NCBI RefSeq assembly: GCF_003002815.1
Contig: NZ_PVTF01000004.1
Span: 1-64,000, forward strand
Length of the DNA: 64,000 nt
Origin: Umezawaea tangerina
Lineage (GTDB): Bacteria; Actinomycetota; Actinomycetes; Mycobacteriales; Pseudonocardiaceae
Direction of reading: 5' to 3'
The position numbers and the translations under genes are program-made. This document shows positions 54,869 to 63,539 of the stretch, piece after piece (position 1 is the first letter of the stretch; each line of letters starts with the position of its first letter). The notes under the pieces were generated by a model. It searched no databases. It was given only the letters and a program-made list of their open reading frames with translations, and had not been told where the DNA came from.

Positions 54869-56083
54869 CTAGACCCCGGCCTTCTTGCCCTCCGGGGTGG
54901 AGACGAACCAGGTGCCGCCGACACCCTGGCCCTTGGCCTCGCCGCAGACCTTGTCCTCGGAGAAGGTGTACAGCGGCCACCCGGCCACGGTCAGCTGCTT
55001 GCCGCCGTCGGCGCGGGTGATCGTGCCGACCAGCGCCTTGTCCACGCCCTGCACCTCGAAGCTGTCCGAGGTCACCAGCGCCGGCGGCCACTTCACGGCG
55101 CAGTCGCCGTTGCAGTTGGAGGTCGACGGCTTGGGGGTGTCCTTGTCGAAGCGGTACAGGGTCATGCCGCCCTTGTCGGTCAGCACCGTGCCCAGGTTGC
55201 CGACGGACGCCGTGGTGAGCACCAGCTCCTTGTTCTCGGAGGCCTTCTGGCCGTCCGGCGCCGAGACGAACCACGCGTCCTTGAAGCCCTGGCTCTTGGC
55301 GTCACCGGGGATCTTGTCCTCGACGGAGGTGTAGAGCGGCCAGCCCTTGGCCGTGACCTGCTTGGTGCCGTCCGGGCGGACCAGGACGCCGAGCGCACCC
55401 TTGTCCACGCCCTGCACGGAGATGTCGTCCGTCGTGGTCAGCACCGGCGGGAACTTCTTGACGCAGTCGGCGTCGCAGTTCGACGTCGACGGGCTCGCGA
55501 CGTCCTTGTCGAAGCGGTACACCGTGTTGCCCGCACCGTTGGTCAGCACCGTGCCGAGACCGGGGACCACGGCCGTCGCCAGCACCGGGCCACCCGCCTT
55601 CCTGCCTTCGGGCGTGGAGGCGAACCAGGTGCCGCCGACACCCTGCCCCTTCGCGTCACCGGGACCCGCGTCCTGGGCGAACGTGTAGAGCGGCCACCCC
55701 GCGACCGTCAGCTGCTTGCCGCCGTCCGTGCGGTCCACAGTGGACACCAGCGCCTTGTCGACACCCTGCACCTCCAGCTCACCGGTCGGCGCGAGCGCGG
55801 GCGGCCACTTCACCGCGCAGTCCTCGTAGCACTTGGAGACCGACGGGCTCGCGATGTCCTTGTCGAAGCGGTACAACGTCTTCCCGTTCGCATCGGTCAG
55901 CACCTGCCCCAGCCCACCGACCGCCGCCGCCGTCAACGACACCGTCCTGGACTGCGCGATCCCCTGCGGATCGGAGTTGGCCGCCGTGGCGTTCCCCGGG
56001 GTCGCCACCTGCCCGCAGGCGCTCAGGAGAACCAGCCCCAGCACGGTAGCGGCCCCGAAAAAGGCCGCGCGAGTACGCATCAT
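54869..56083 (-). CDS. Secreted-repeat lipoprotein (Lipoprotein_15-type repeats)
   Basis: A 404-residue exported lipoprotein: signal peptide with lipobox LLSAC (Cys23), then three tandem units of about 118 residues. Each unit has a G-x-VLT-x-x-G-x-T-x-Y-RFDKD part followed by a C-x3-C...PP stretch, and a second part with K-Q-x-TVAGWPLYT and GDAKGQG. This is the secreted-repeat family of unknown function; the paired Cys residues may form disulfides. A strong AAGGAGG lies upstream of the ATG at 56083. An ECF-like promoter upstream suggests envelope-stress control. Confidence 0.9.
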   Translation of the reverse strand: MMRTRAAFFGAATVLGLVLLSACGQVATPGNATAANSDPQGIAQSRTVSLTAAAVGGLGQVLTDANGKTLYRFDKDIASPSVSKCYEDCAVKWPPALAPTGELEVQGVDKALVSTVDRTDGGKQLTVAGWPLYTFAQDAGPGDAKGQGVGGTWFASTPEGRKAGGPVLATAVVPGLGTVLTNGAGNTVYRFDKDVASPSTSNCDADCVKKFPPVLTTTDDISVQGVDKGALGVLVRPDGTKQVTAKGWPLYTSVEDKIPGDAKSQGFKDAWFVSAPDGQKASENKELVLTTASVGNLGTVLTDKGGMTLYRFDKDTPKPSTSNCNGDCAVKWPPALVTSDSFEVQGVDKALVGTITRADGGKQLTVAGWPLYTFSEDKVCGEAKGQGVGGTWFVSTPEGKKAGV

Positions 56084-56140
56084 GGTGGTGAACCTCCTTG
56101 GGTGGTCGCTCGCTCCCTGCGCGGCAACCGATTGCCCACA

Positions 56141-56167
56141 ACACGTGGAGCCACCGGAAAAGGTTCA
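56141..56167 (-). promoter_or_regulatory. Candidate ECF-sigma promoter
   Basis: Minus strand TGAACC (56167-56162), a 16-bp spacer and CGTGT (56145-56141), resembling the GAAC / CGT pattern of extracytoplasmic-function sigma promoters, 58 bases before the lipoprotein start. Confidence 0.4.
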
Positions 56168-56352
56168 AACTCGTCCAGGTTTTCTCACCACCCTGGTCAG
56201 GAGCACGTTTGCCCAGGTGGCCGAAGACGGGGTCCAGCACGTTCGAGAACGACACCGCCACGATCGGGGTGCAGGTGGGTGGTATCGACTGAACGGGTGA
56301 AGGGGTGTTGGCGGTCGGGCGGGCTGGTGGCGCGGTTGGCGATACTCACCGG

Positions 56353-56877
56353 GTGCCGCCGAACCTCTACCGCTTCCACAGCACCTGGCCGGTCGCCTGC
56401 TCGACAGCCGTGGCCTTCGAGGTGCTGTCCGACCTCGGCAGCTACCCCCTCTGGTGGCCCGAGGTGAAGCAGGCCGTGAAGGTCGACGATCGATGCGCAC
56501 GACTGCACTGCCGATCGCTGTTGCCGTACGAACTCGTCTTCCAGGCACGGCACAACACCCAGGACCCCGACCGCGGCCTCCTGGTCGCAGACCTCACCGG
56601 CGACCTCGACGGCACGGTCGGATGGCGCATCGAGGCCGACGGCGAACGGACACGGCTGGTGTACGAGCAGGTCGTGACGGTGCGGAAGCCGTTGCTGCGA
56701 AAGCTAGGCGTGGTGGCACGACCAGCGCTGGTAGCGAACCACGAACTGATGATGCGCCACGGCCAACGCGGCCTGTACACCTACCTCGCGGGCTTCCACG
56801 CAGGCCGCCACCAACACCCCGAACCACCACACCCCGAGCACGGCCAAACCCGCCAAACACCGCAAGCACCCCAGTAA
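56353..56877 (+). CDS. SRPBCC-family protein
   Basis: A 174-residue START/polyketide-cyclase-like protein: FEVLSDLGSYPLWWPEVKQA (about 22-41) and GTVGWRIEADGERTRLVYEQ form the ligand-cavity fold. The last 25 residues are His/Pro/Gln-rich and probably unstructured, and their DNA runs into repeat array B. The GTG at 56353 has no clear RBS; a GATACT hexamer ends six bases before it, so a leaderless message is possible. The ligand is unknown. Confidence 0.8.
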   Translation: MPPNLYRFHSTWPVACSTAVAFEVLSDLGSYPLWWPEVKQAVKVDDRCARLHCRSLLPYELVFQARHNTQDPDRGLLVADLTGDLDGTVGWRIEADGERTRLVYEQVVTVRKPLLRKLGVVARPALVANHELMMRHGQRGLYTYLAGFHAGRHQHPEPPHPEHGQTRQTPQAPQ

Positions 56878-57162
56878 GGCAAAGCCACAAAACACCGCGA
56901 GCACCCAGCAGGGCAAAACCTGCCAATCACGGCAAGCACCCCAGCAGGGCAAAGCCCACCCAACACCGCGCGGACCCCCAACAGGGCGCAGCCCGCCAAC
57001 GCCCATCCGGCGCGGAGCGCCTGGGGCCTTGTCCGCAGCGCAGCAAGGATGCCCTGTCCGCCGCGAAGCGCGGATGCCTTGTCCAACGGCGCAGCCGAGG
57101 ATGCTTTGTCGGACGGAGTCCGATGCCCGAGTCAGGCGCAGCCTGATGCTGGCGAAGCCAGC
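56878..57162. repeat. GNA-loop mini-hairpin array B
   Basis: Begins at the stop codon of the preceding gene. GGC-AAA-GCC 56878-56886; GGGC-AAA-GCCC 56947-56957; GGGC-GCA-GCCC 56984-56994; GGCGC-GGA-GCGCC 57009-57021; GCGCAGC 57038-57044; CGC-GAA-GCG 57062-57070; CGGC-GCA-GCCG 57087-57097; TCGGAC-GGA-GTCCGA 57109-57123; TCAGGC-GCA-GCCTGA 57132-57146; GCTGGC-GAA-GCCAGC 57148-57162. Stems vary with compensating changes while the loops stay GNA, or AAA in the first two. Confidence 0.75.
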
Positions 57163-57194
57163 TCCCCTCCCGCCCCCGATAAACAGCGCCCTCC

Positions 57195-57251
57195 TGCCCG
57201 ACCCCTGCTTGTCAAGACAGCTTTATCGTCTTGACAAGCAGGGGTCGGGCA
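57195..57251. repeat. Long palindrome B with TTGTCAAGA core
   Basis: Perfect 24-bp arms (57195-57218 and 57228-57251), 9-base loop. The 31-base centre matches palindrome A at 28 positions; the outer arms are a different sequence yet still perfectly complementary. It lies between the convergent SRPBCC and uvrA genes. Confidence 0.85.
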
Positions 57252-57306
57252 TTGAGACAATCGCGCACCGGGGGCCGGGCTTCGCACAGGACACCCCCAG
57301 GCAACC

Positions 57307-60186
57307 TCACCCAGCCACAGCAGCATCCTCAACATCCAACACCTGCCGCAAGAACTGCCCGGTGTAGCTCTTCTCCTCACCGGCGATCTCCTCAGGCGTC
57401 CCCTCAGCGATCACCATCCCACCCCCGGACCCACCCTCCGGCCCCATGTCCACGACCCAGTCGGACGTCTTGATCACATCCAGGTTGTGCTCGATCACGA
57501 TCACCGAGTTCCCCTTGTCCACCAACCCGTTGATCACCCCGAGCAGCTTCCGGATGTCCTCGAAGTGCAACCCCGTCGTCGGCTCGTCCAGGATGTACAC
57601 CGTCCGCCCGGTCGACCTCTTCTGCAGCTCGGAGGCCAACTTCACCCGCTGCGCCTCACCGCCGGACAGCGTGGGCGCGGGCTGCCCCAAGCGGACGTAC
57701 CCGAGACCGACGTCCACCAGCGTCTTCAGGTGCCGGTAGATCGCGTTGATCGGCTCGAAGAACGAGGCCGCCTCCTCGATCGGCATGTCCAGCACCTCGG
57801 AGATCGTCTTCCCCTTGTAGTGGACCTCCAGGGTCTCCCGGTTGTACCGCGCTCCCTTGCACACCTCGCAGGGCACGTACACGTCCGGCAGGAAATTCAT
57901 CTCGATCTTGATCGTCCCGTCGCCCGCGCAGGCCTCGCACCGCCCGCCCTTGACGTTGAACGAGAACCGCCCCGGCTGGTACCCGCGCACCTTCGCCTCG
58001 GTGGTCGACGCGAACAGCTTCCGGATGTGGTCGAACACCCCGGTGTAGGTGGCGGCGTTGGACCGGGGCGTGCGGCCGATCGGCGACTGGTCGACCTGGA
58101 CGAGCTTGTCGACCTCGTCGAGCCCCTTGATCCGGGTGTGCCGACCGGGCACCTGGCGGGCGCCGTTGAGCTTGTTCGCCAGCACGGTCGCCAGGATGTC
58201 GTTGACCAGCGTCGACTTCCCCGACCCCGACACACCCGTCACCGACACCAGCGCCCCGAGCGGGAACGACACGTCGATCCCGCGCAGGTTGTGCTCGCGC
58301 GCGCCGACGACCGTGAGCTGCCGCTTCTTGTCGATCTTGCGGCGCGTCTCCGGCATCGGGATTTCCTTGCGCCCGGACAGGTACGCGCCGGTCAGCGACT
58401 CCTTGTTCTTCAGCAGCGCCTTGTACGGCCCGCTGTGCACGACGTGGCCGCCGTGCTCACCGGCGCCGGGGCCGATGTCGACGACCCAGTCCGACGTGCG
58501 GATGGTGTCCTCGTCGTGCTCGACGACGATCAGCGTGTTGCCCAGGTCGCGCAGCCGGATCAGGGTGTCGATGAGCCGGTGGTTGTCGCGCTGGTGCAGG
58601 CCGATCGACGGCTCGTCCAGCACGTACAGCACGCCCACCAGGCCGGACCCGATCTGCGTCGCCAGCCGGATGCGCTGGGCCTCGCCACCGGACAGCGTGC
58701 CGGACGCGCGGTCCAGCGACAGGTACGTCAGGCCCACGTCGACCAGGAAGTGCAGGCGCGCCTGGATCTCCTTGAGCACGGCGCCCGCGATCATCGACTC
58801 GCGCTTGCCGAGCTTGAGCCCGTCGAGGAACTCCGAGCACTCCGACACGCTCATCGCGCAGACCTCGGCGATGGACTTGTCGCCCTTGCGGGCGTGGTGC
58901 AGCGTCACGGCGAGGATCTCGGGCTTGAGGCGCGTGCCCTGGCACGTCGGGCAGGGCACCTCCCGCATGTAGCCCTCGTACTTCTCCCGCATGAACTCGG
59001 ACTCGGTCTGCTCCTGGCGGCGCTCCAGGAACGGGATCACGCCCTCGAAGTTCGCGTAGTACGAGCGCTCGCGGCCGTACCGGTTCTTGTACCGGACGTG
59101 GACCTGCTCGTTCACGCCGTGCAGCACGGCCTTCTGCACCTTCGCGGGCAGCGAGCGCCACGCGGTGTCCATCCGGTAGCCGATGGTCTCGCCCAGCGAC
59201 TCCAGCAGCCGGGTGAAGTACTCGGCGGTCTGGCCGCCCGCCCACGGCGCGATGGCGCCCTCGCCGAGCGACAGCTCGTCGTCGGGCACGACCAGCTCCG
59301 GGTCGACCTCCTTGCGCACGCCGAGACCGGTGCACGCCGGGCAGGCGCCGTAGGGCGAGTTGAACGAGAACGAGCGCGGTTCGAGGTCCTCGATCGCGAG
59401 CGGGTGGCCGTTCGGGCAGGCCAGGTGCTCGGAGAAGCCGCGCTCGCGCTGCGGGTCGGTCTCCGGCAGGTCGACGAACTCCAGCACGACGAGCCCGTCG
59501 GCCAGCCTCAGCGCGGTCTCGACCGAGTCGGTGAGGCGCTGCTTGGAGCTCGCCTTCACCGACAGCCGGTCGATCACCACCGAGATCTCGTGCTTCTCCT
59601 GCTTCTTGAGCTTCGGCACCTCGGCCAGCGCGTACACCGTGCCGTCGACCTTCGCGCGCGAGTAGCCCTGGGCCTGCAGCGCGGAGAACAGGTCGACGTA
59701 CTCGCCCTTGCGGCCGCGGATCACCGGCGCGAGCACCTGGAACTTCACGCCCTGCTGCATCGCCAGCACCTGGTCGACGATCTGCTGCGGGGTCTGCTTG
59801 CTGATCGGCTCGCCGCACGCCGGGCAGTGCGCCTTGCCCGCACGCGCGTAGAGCAGGCGCAGGTAGTCGTACACCTCGGTGATCGTGCCGACGGTCGACC
59901 GCGGGTTGCGGCTGGTCGACTTCTGGTCGATCGACACCGCGGGCGACAGGCCCTCGATGAAGTCCACGTCCGGCTTGTCCATCTGGCCGAGGAACTGCCG
60001 CGCGTACGCGGAGAGCGACTCCACGTACCGGCGCTGGCCCTCCGCGAAGATCGTGTCGAACGCGAGGCTGGACTTGCCCGAGCCGGAGAGCCCGGTGAAC
60101 ACGATGAGGGCGTCCCTCGGCAGGTCGAGGTCCACGCCCCGCAGGTTGTGCTCGCGAGCGCCGCGAACGACAAGGCGGTCTGCCAC
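57307..60186 (-). CDS. uvrA: UvrABC excinuclease subunit A
   Basis: The 959-residue damage-recognition ATPase of nucleotide excision repair. It has two ABC modules: Walker [10 protein letters not shown] near residue 30 and GVSGSGKST near 640; signatures [14 protein letters not shown] and [14 protein letters not shown]; Walker B DEPSIGLH and DEPTTGLH. The C-terminal zinc finger (CEAC...CEVC) is intact. The N-terminal one reads CPNGH instead of CxxC, a form seen in actinobacteria. The GTG at 60186 gives the usual [14 protein letters not shown] opening with GAAGGGAA upstream. A LexA box lies about 65 bases upstream. Confidence 0.97.
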   Translation of the reverse strand: MADRLVVRGAREHNLRGVDLDLPRDALIVFTGLSGSGKSSLAFDTIFAEGQRRYVESLSAYARQFLGQMDKPDVDFIEGLSPAVSIDQKSTSRNPRSTVGTITEVYDYLRLLYARAGKAHCPACGEPISKQTPQQIVDQVLAMQQGVKFQVLAPVIRGRKGEYVDLFSALQAQGYSRAKVDGTVYALAEVPKLKKQEKHEISVVIDRLSVKASSKQRLTDSVETALRLADGLVVLEFVDLPETDPQRERGFSEHLACPNGHPLAIEDLEPRSFSFNSPYGACPACTGLGVRKEVDPELVVPDDELSLGEGAIAPWAGGQTAEYFTRLLESLGETIGYRMDTAWRSLPAKVQKAVLHGVNEQVHVRYKNRYGRERSYYANFEGVIPFLERRQEQTESEFMREKYEGYMREVPCPTCQGTRLKPEILAVTLHHARKGDKSIAEVCAMSVSECSEFLDGLKLGKRESMIAGAVLKEIQARLHFLVDVGLTYLSLDRASGTLSGGEAQRIRLATQIGSGLVGVLYVLDEPSIGLHQRDNHRLIDTLIRLRDLGNTLIVVEHDEDTIRTSDWVVDIGPGAGEHGGHVVHSGPYKALLKNKESLTGAYLSGRKEIPMPETRRKIDKKRQLTVVGAREHNLRGIDVSFPLGALVSVTGVSGSGKSTLVNDILATVLANKLNGARQVPGRHTRIKGLDEVDKLVQVDQSPIGRTPRSNAATYTGVFDHIRKLFASTTEAKVRGYQPGRFSFNVKGGRCEACAGDGTIKIEMNFLPDVYVPCEVCKGARYNRETLEVHYKGKTISEVLDMPIEEAASFFEPINAIYRHLKTLVDVGLGYVRLGQPAPTLSGGEAQRVKLASELQKRSTGRTVYILDEPTTGLHFEDIRKLLGVINGLVDKGNSVIVIEHNLDVIKTSDWVVDMGPEGGSGGGMVIAEGTPEEIAGEEKSYTGQFLRQVLDVEDAAVAG

Positions 60187-60250
60187 TGGGTGGTTCCCTT
60201 CGGCTTTGGGTTGGCGAGCCCGGCCATGCACACGCCGGTTCGTGCGGTAC

Positions 60251-60264
60251 CGAACACACGTTCG
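60251..60264. promoter_or_regulatory. LexA (SOS) box of uvrA
   Basis: CGAACACACGTTCG matches the GAAC-N4-GTTC consensus used by Gram-positive LexA. It is in the uvrA promoter region, so DNA damage induction is expected. Confidence 0.85.
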
Positions 60265-60665
60265 AAAAAGCGTACTAAACACCACTGGTGCCCGCGCGGC
60301 GGGTCGACCCCCGTGTCGGAGGTCTCCAGGCCGCGGGAGGTGAGCCGACCACCATGCTAAGTGCGACCACCGACGAAAACGGTCCTGGCCCCGCCGGCAT
60401 TCCCCGACACCCGGGCTCGGTGGCCACGGCAGTGGACAGGTACCCCACCAGCCCCACCCGTCACACCGCGGCGAGGAGGAGGGAGAGCTATTTCACCCGA
60501 TCGTGGGGGACCCGCGACCCTCGGCATCGTGATCGCGCACTCGGTAGAGTCGAGGTACCGCCACCAGGTGATTCCCCGTGTGATCGACGGCTACCGGTCC
60601 ACGGTGAACCCTCCTAGGCTGGTCGGCACCGAATTCCGAGCCTCAACGTCGGGGAGAGGCACCAC
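60265..60665. other. Divergent intergenic region uvrA / DinB-like gene
   Basis: About 400 bases without a believable gene. A -10-like TACGCT on the minus strand near 60275-60270 may serve uvrA, and a TAGGCT near 60615 may serve the gene at 60666. Nothing else is recognised. Confidence 0.4.
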
Positions 60666-61454
60666 ATGAGCTTTGCCAACACCGGTTCCCAGGTGGAGTC
60701 GGTCGTGCCCGCGCCGAGGGAGCAGTCCGGCGCGGCGCAGCTGGCCACCGGGAACCTCGCGGCCGTCGACCGCGCCACCGAGGCGTTCTACGCCGCCGTC
60801 GCCGAACTGGACGCGGTCGCCGTGCGCGCTCCCAGCCTGCTGCCCGGCTGGAGCCGGGCGCACGTGATCAGCCACGTGGCGCGCAACGCCGACGCGCTGG
60901 TCAACCTGCTGACGTGGGCGAGAACGGGGGTCGAGCACCCGGCGTACACGAGCAGGGTCGACCGGGACGCCGACATCGAGGAGGGGTCGACGCGGACACC
61001 GCAGCTGCTGCGGGCCGACCTCGACTCGGCGTGCCTGCGGTTCGCCGCGGCCGCCGAGAGCCTGCCCGCCTCGGCGTGGGAGGCGGAGGTCGTCCAGCCC
61101 AGCGGCGGGACGCTGCTGGCCCACCAGGTGCCGTGGCTCAGGCTGCGCGAGCTGCTGTTCCACCTGGTCGACCTCGACGTGGGCGTCGACTTCGACGACC
61201 TGCCCGAGGAGCACCTGGAGGACCTGGTGGACAGCGTGGTCGGCGGGTTCGCGACCAGGCCCGACTCGCCCGCCGTGCGGATCGACGTCGCGCTGCCGGA
61301 GGGTCGTCAGCGCAGCTGGGAGTTGAACACCGCGGGCACCGACAGCTCCGTCACCATCAGCGGTGACGCGGCCGACGTGCTCGGCTGGCTCACCGGCCGC
61401 CACGACGGCGCGCGGTTGAGCGGGGACGTGCCGAAGCTGCCCAGCTGGCTCTGA
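60666..61454 (+). CDS. Mycothiol-dependent maleylpyruvate isomerase-family (DinB-like) protein
   Basis: The 262-residue protein has an N-terminal DinB-like four-helix metal domain with candidate ligands in GWSRAHVISHVARNA (His66/His70) and RLRELLFHLVDLDVG (Glu, His). A C-terminal MDMPI/SCP2-like domain follows (about 180-262, TDSSVTISGDAADVLGWLTG). Family members use mycothiol, the actinobacterial thiol. The exact reaction is unknown. The ATG has GGGGAGAGG upstream. Its last 148 bases overlap the 3' end of the convergent acyltransferase gene. Confidence 0.88.
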   Translation: MSFANTGSQVESVVPAPREQSGAAQLATGNLAAVDRATEAFYAAVAELDAVAVRAPSLLPGWSRAHVISHVARNADALVNLLTWARTGVEHPAYTSRVDRDADIEEGSTRTPQLLRADLDSACLRFAAAAESLPASAWEAEVVQPSGGTLLAHQVPWLRLRELLFHLVDLDVGVDFDDLPEEHLEDLVDSVVGGFATRPDSPAVRIDVALPEGRQRSWELNTAGTDSSVTISGDAADVLGWLTGRHDGARLSGDVPKLPSWL

Positions 61455-62575
61455 GCGGACGCGCCGCCGGTGAACCGGGGTGCCAGCAGCCGGGCCGCCA
61501 GCACCAGGCGGACCAGCTCCGGCCCCCGGCTCTCGGCGGTGAGCCAGGTGTGGATCGGGCGCTCGACGAACCTGGTGAGCAGCCACCCGAGCACGACGGC
61601 CGTGGCGAAGAAGGCGACGAGCTGGACCACCGGGCCGAGCCCGAGGCGGGCGAGGTAGAGCATCACGACGTAGCCGACCTCCTGGTGCACGAGGTAGACG
61701 CCGTAGGAGATGCCCGCCAGCCACTTGATCGGGGTGGCGATCGCGCGGATCGGCTGCACGTTCCAGTCCGGGCCGCTCGCCGCGGCGCAGTAGCCGAGCA
61801 GCAGCACGCCGAGCCCCAGGGTGGACTCCAGGTCGGAGCTGTGGATGGCCTGCGCGCCCAGCGCGCACACCAGCAGCGCGCCGAGGTGGCCGTTGCCCAG
61901 CCTGCCCTTCGACCACAGCCAGATGCCGATGCCGATCGCGAACAGCTGCGCGCGGTGCACGCCGAGACCGTCGTAGAGCGTCCTGACCAGACCGGGTTCG
62001 GTCGTCCAGATCCGCATGACCAGCGGCCCGAACACGAGTGTCCACAGCAGCACGCGCAACCACGGGCCGCGCAAGCGTGAGCAGAGGAACGCGCCCGCGA
62101 TGAACCCGGTGATCTGCACGGGCAGCGTCCAGTACGAGTAGTCGACGAGCCGGACGTCCGGGACCCAGTTCTGCAGCATGAAGATGTTCATCACGAGGTC
62201 GCGGAACCCCAGCTGGCTCCAGCCCTCCGGCGCGACCCACTTGAGCACGCCGAACGTGAACGTGGCCGCCACCGCGTACGCGGGCAGCAGCCGCGAGAGC
62301 CGGTTGCGCAGGAACCGCACGGGCTCGCCCTTCGCCAGCGACGCGCACGCGAAGTACGCGGACATGACGACCAGCCCGCTGGCCCCCATCTCGAGGGGGA
62401 ACGAGAACAGCGGGCGACCGAGCTCGGGGTGCACGAACGGTCCCGCGTGCGTGGCGTGCTGCAGCAGGACGGAGAACACGGCGACCACCCGCAGGACGTC
62501 CCAGTTGATCCGTCGGGCGGAGGCGCGAGGAGAGTTCGACACGAGGGGGGAAACCCGTTCCGGAGTGTTCGGCAA
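61307..62575 (-). CDS. Acyltransferase-3 family membrane protein
   Basis: A 422-residue integral membrane O-acyltransferase (OafA/YrhL type) with about 10 hydrophobic helices. RINWDVLRVVAVFSVLLQHA carries the conserved Arg/His region of helix 1, and the ISYGVYLVHQEVG block is also typical. It would acylate a cell-envelope sugar or lipid (family role). The C-terminal 60 residues are Ser/Pro-rich and read antisense to the neighbouring gene. The TTG at 62575 follows a TTGACC/TCGAAT promoter so closely that it would be leaderless; GTG at 62542 is the alternative start. Confidence 0.82.
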   Translation of the reverse strand: MPNTPERVSPLVSNSPRASARRINWDVLRVVAVFSVLLQHATHAGPFVHPELGRPLFSFPLEMGASGLVVMSAYFACASLAKGEPVRFLRNRLSRLLPAYAVAATFTFGVLKWVAPEGWSQLGFRDLVMNIFMLQNWVPDVRLVDYSYWTLPVQITGFIAGAFLCSRLRGPWLRVLLWTLVFGPLVMRIWTTEPGLVRTLYDGLGVHRAQLFAIGIGIWLWSKGRLGNGHLGALLVCALGAQAIHSSDLESTLGLGVLLLGYCAAASGPDWNVQPIRAIATPIKWLAGISYGVYLVHQEVGYVVMLYLARLGLGPVVQLVAFFATAVVLGWLLTRFVERPIHTWLTAESRGPELVRLVLAARLLAPRFTGGASAQSQLGSFGTSPLNRAPSWRPVSQPSTSAASPLMVTELSVPAVFNSQLR

Positions 62576-62669
62576 CGTCGGATTCGATCGTTACCAAGCC
62601 TAAGGGGTCAACCTGTAGGGACCCTGAAGGAGTGCGCCGCAAGTACTCGAACGACTACCGTCGGCCATT

Positions 62670-63347
62670 GTGGACGTACAAGAGGACTACACCGGTCACG
62701 TCGAACCGGGCGGCCCCGCGGCCCGCCGGACGCTCGGCGCCCTGACCATCACGAAGATCTCCGTCGGTCCGATGGACAACAACGCGTACCTCCTGGTGTG
62801 CCGCGCTACCAACGAGGCCCTGCTCATCGACGCCGCCGCCGACCCCGAACGCCTCTCCGACCTGGTCGGCCACGACCAGGAGCGGCCGAGGCTCAAGACG
62901 ATCGTCACCACCCACCAGCACGGCGACCACTGGCAGGCGCTCGGCGCGGTCGCGGGCGCGAACGGCGCCGACACCGTCGCCCACGCCCTGGACGCGGGCC
63001 CGCTGCCGGTTCCGCCGGACCAGCTCGTCGAGCACGGCGACACGGTCGCCGTCGGCGAGGTCCCGCTGACCGTCATCCACCTGCGCGGCCACACGCCGGG
63101 CTCCATCGCCCTGCTCTACCGCGACCCCGACGGGCACCCGCACCTGTTCACCGGCGACTCGCTGTTCCCCGGCGGCGTGGGCAAGACCTCGTCCCCGGAG
63201 AACTTCACCTCGCTGCTCGACGACGTGACCTCGCGGATCTTCGCCGAGCTGCCCGACGACACCTGGTTCTACCCCGGCCACGGTGACGACTCGACGCTGG
63301 GCGAGCAGCGCGGTCACCTGGACGAGTGGCGCTCGCGCGGGTGGTGA
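62670..63347 (+). CDS. MBL-fold metallo-hydrolase
   Basis: The 225-residue protein has the glyoxalase II-like metal motif HQHGDHW (His82, His84, Asp86, His87). Further ligands are the His in LRGHTPGS, the Asp in FTGDSLFPGG, and the His in FYPGHGD. The PMDNNAYLLV opening of the fold is at residues 34-43. It is probably a thiol-ester hydrolase. Linkage with uvrA is conserved in mycobacteria. It starts with GTG at 62670 without a Shine-Dalgarno. Confidence 0.9.
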   Translation: MDVQEDYTGHVEPGGPAARRTLGALTITKISVGPMDNNAYLLVCRATNEALLIDAAADPERLSDLVGHDQERPRLKTIVTTHQHGDHWQALGAVAGANGADTVAHALDAGPLPVPPDQLVEHGDTVAVGEVPLTVIHLRGHTPGSIALLYRDPDGHPHLFTGDSLFPGGVGKTSSPENFTSLLDDVTSRIFAELPDDTWFYPGHGDDSTLGEQRGHLDEWRSRGW

Positions 63348-63353
63348 CCTCGG

Positions 63354-63380
63354 GTGGAGCCCCGGTCGCCGGGGCTCCAC
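63354..63380 (+). terminator. Terminator after the MBL gene
   Basis: A 12-bp perfect stem (GTGGAGCCCCGG and complement) with a TCG loop, six bases after the stop. The following 160 bases up to rnhA are less GC-rich and show no gene. Confidence 0.75.
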
Positions 63381-63539
63381 ACGGCGGTGGGTCGTGATCA
63401 TTCCACCGGCACGGAGCAATACGACTTCGACAAAGCTGAAATGGCCACCAGGACCGCAATAATCGGAGTCCGAAGTTGTCGGCCGAAGCAAGTTCGCATT
63501 GAGCGGACTCCGCCGTGGCCGGTTGGGTAATTTCGAGCC

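Noticed and set aside
59340-59430. Broken zinc finger in UvrA (CPNGH instead of CxxC)
   Set aside because: This variant is common in actinobacterial UvrA, so it is not treated as a defect.
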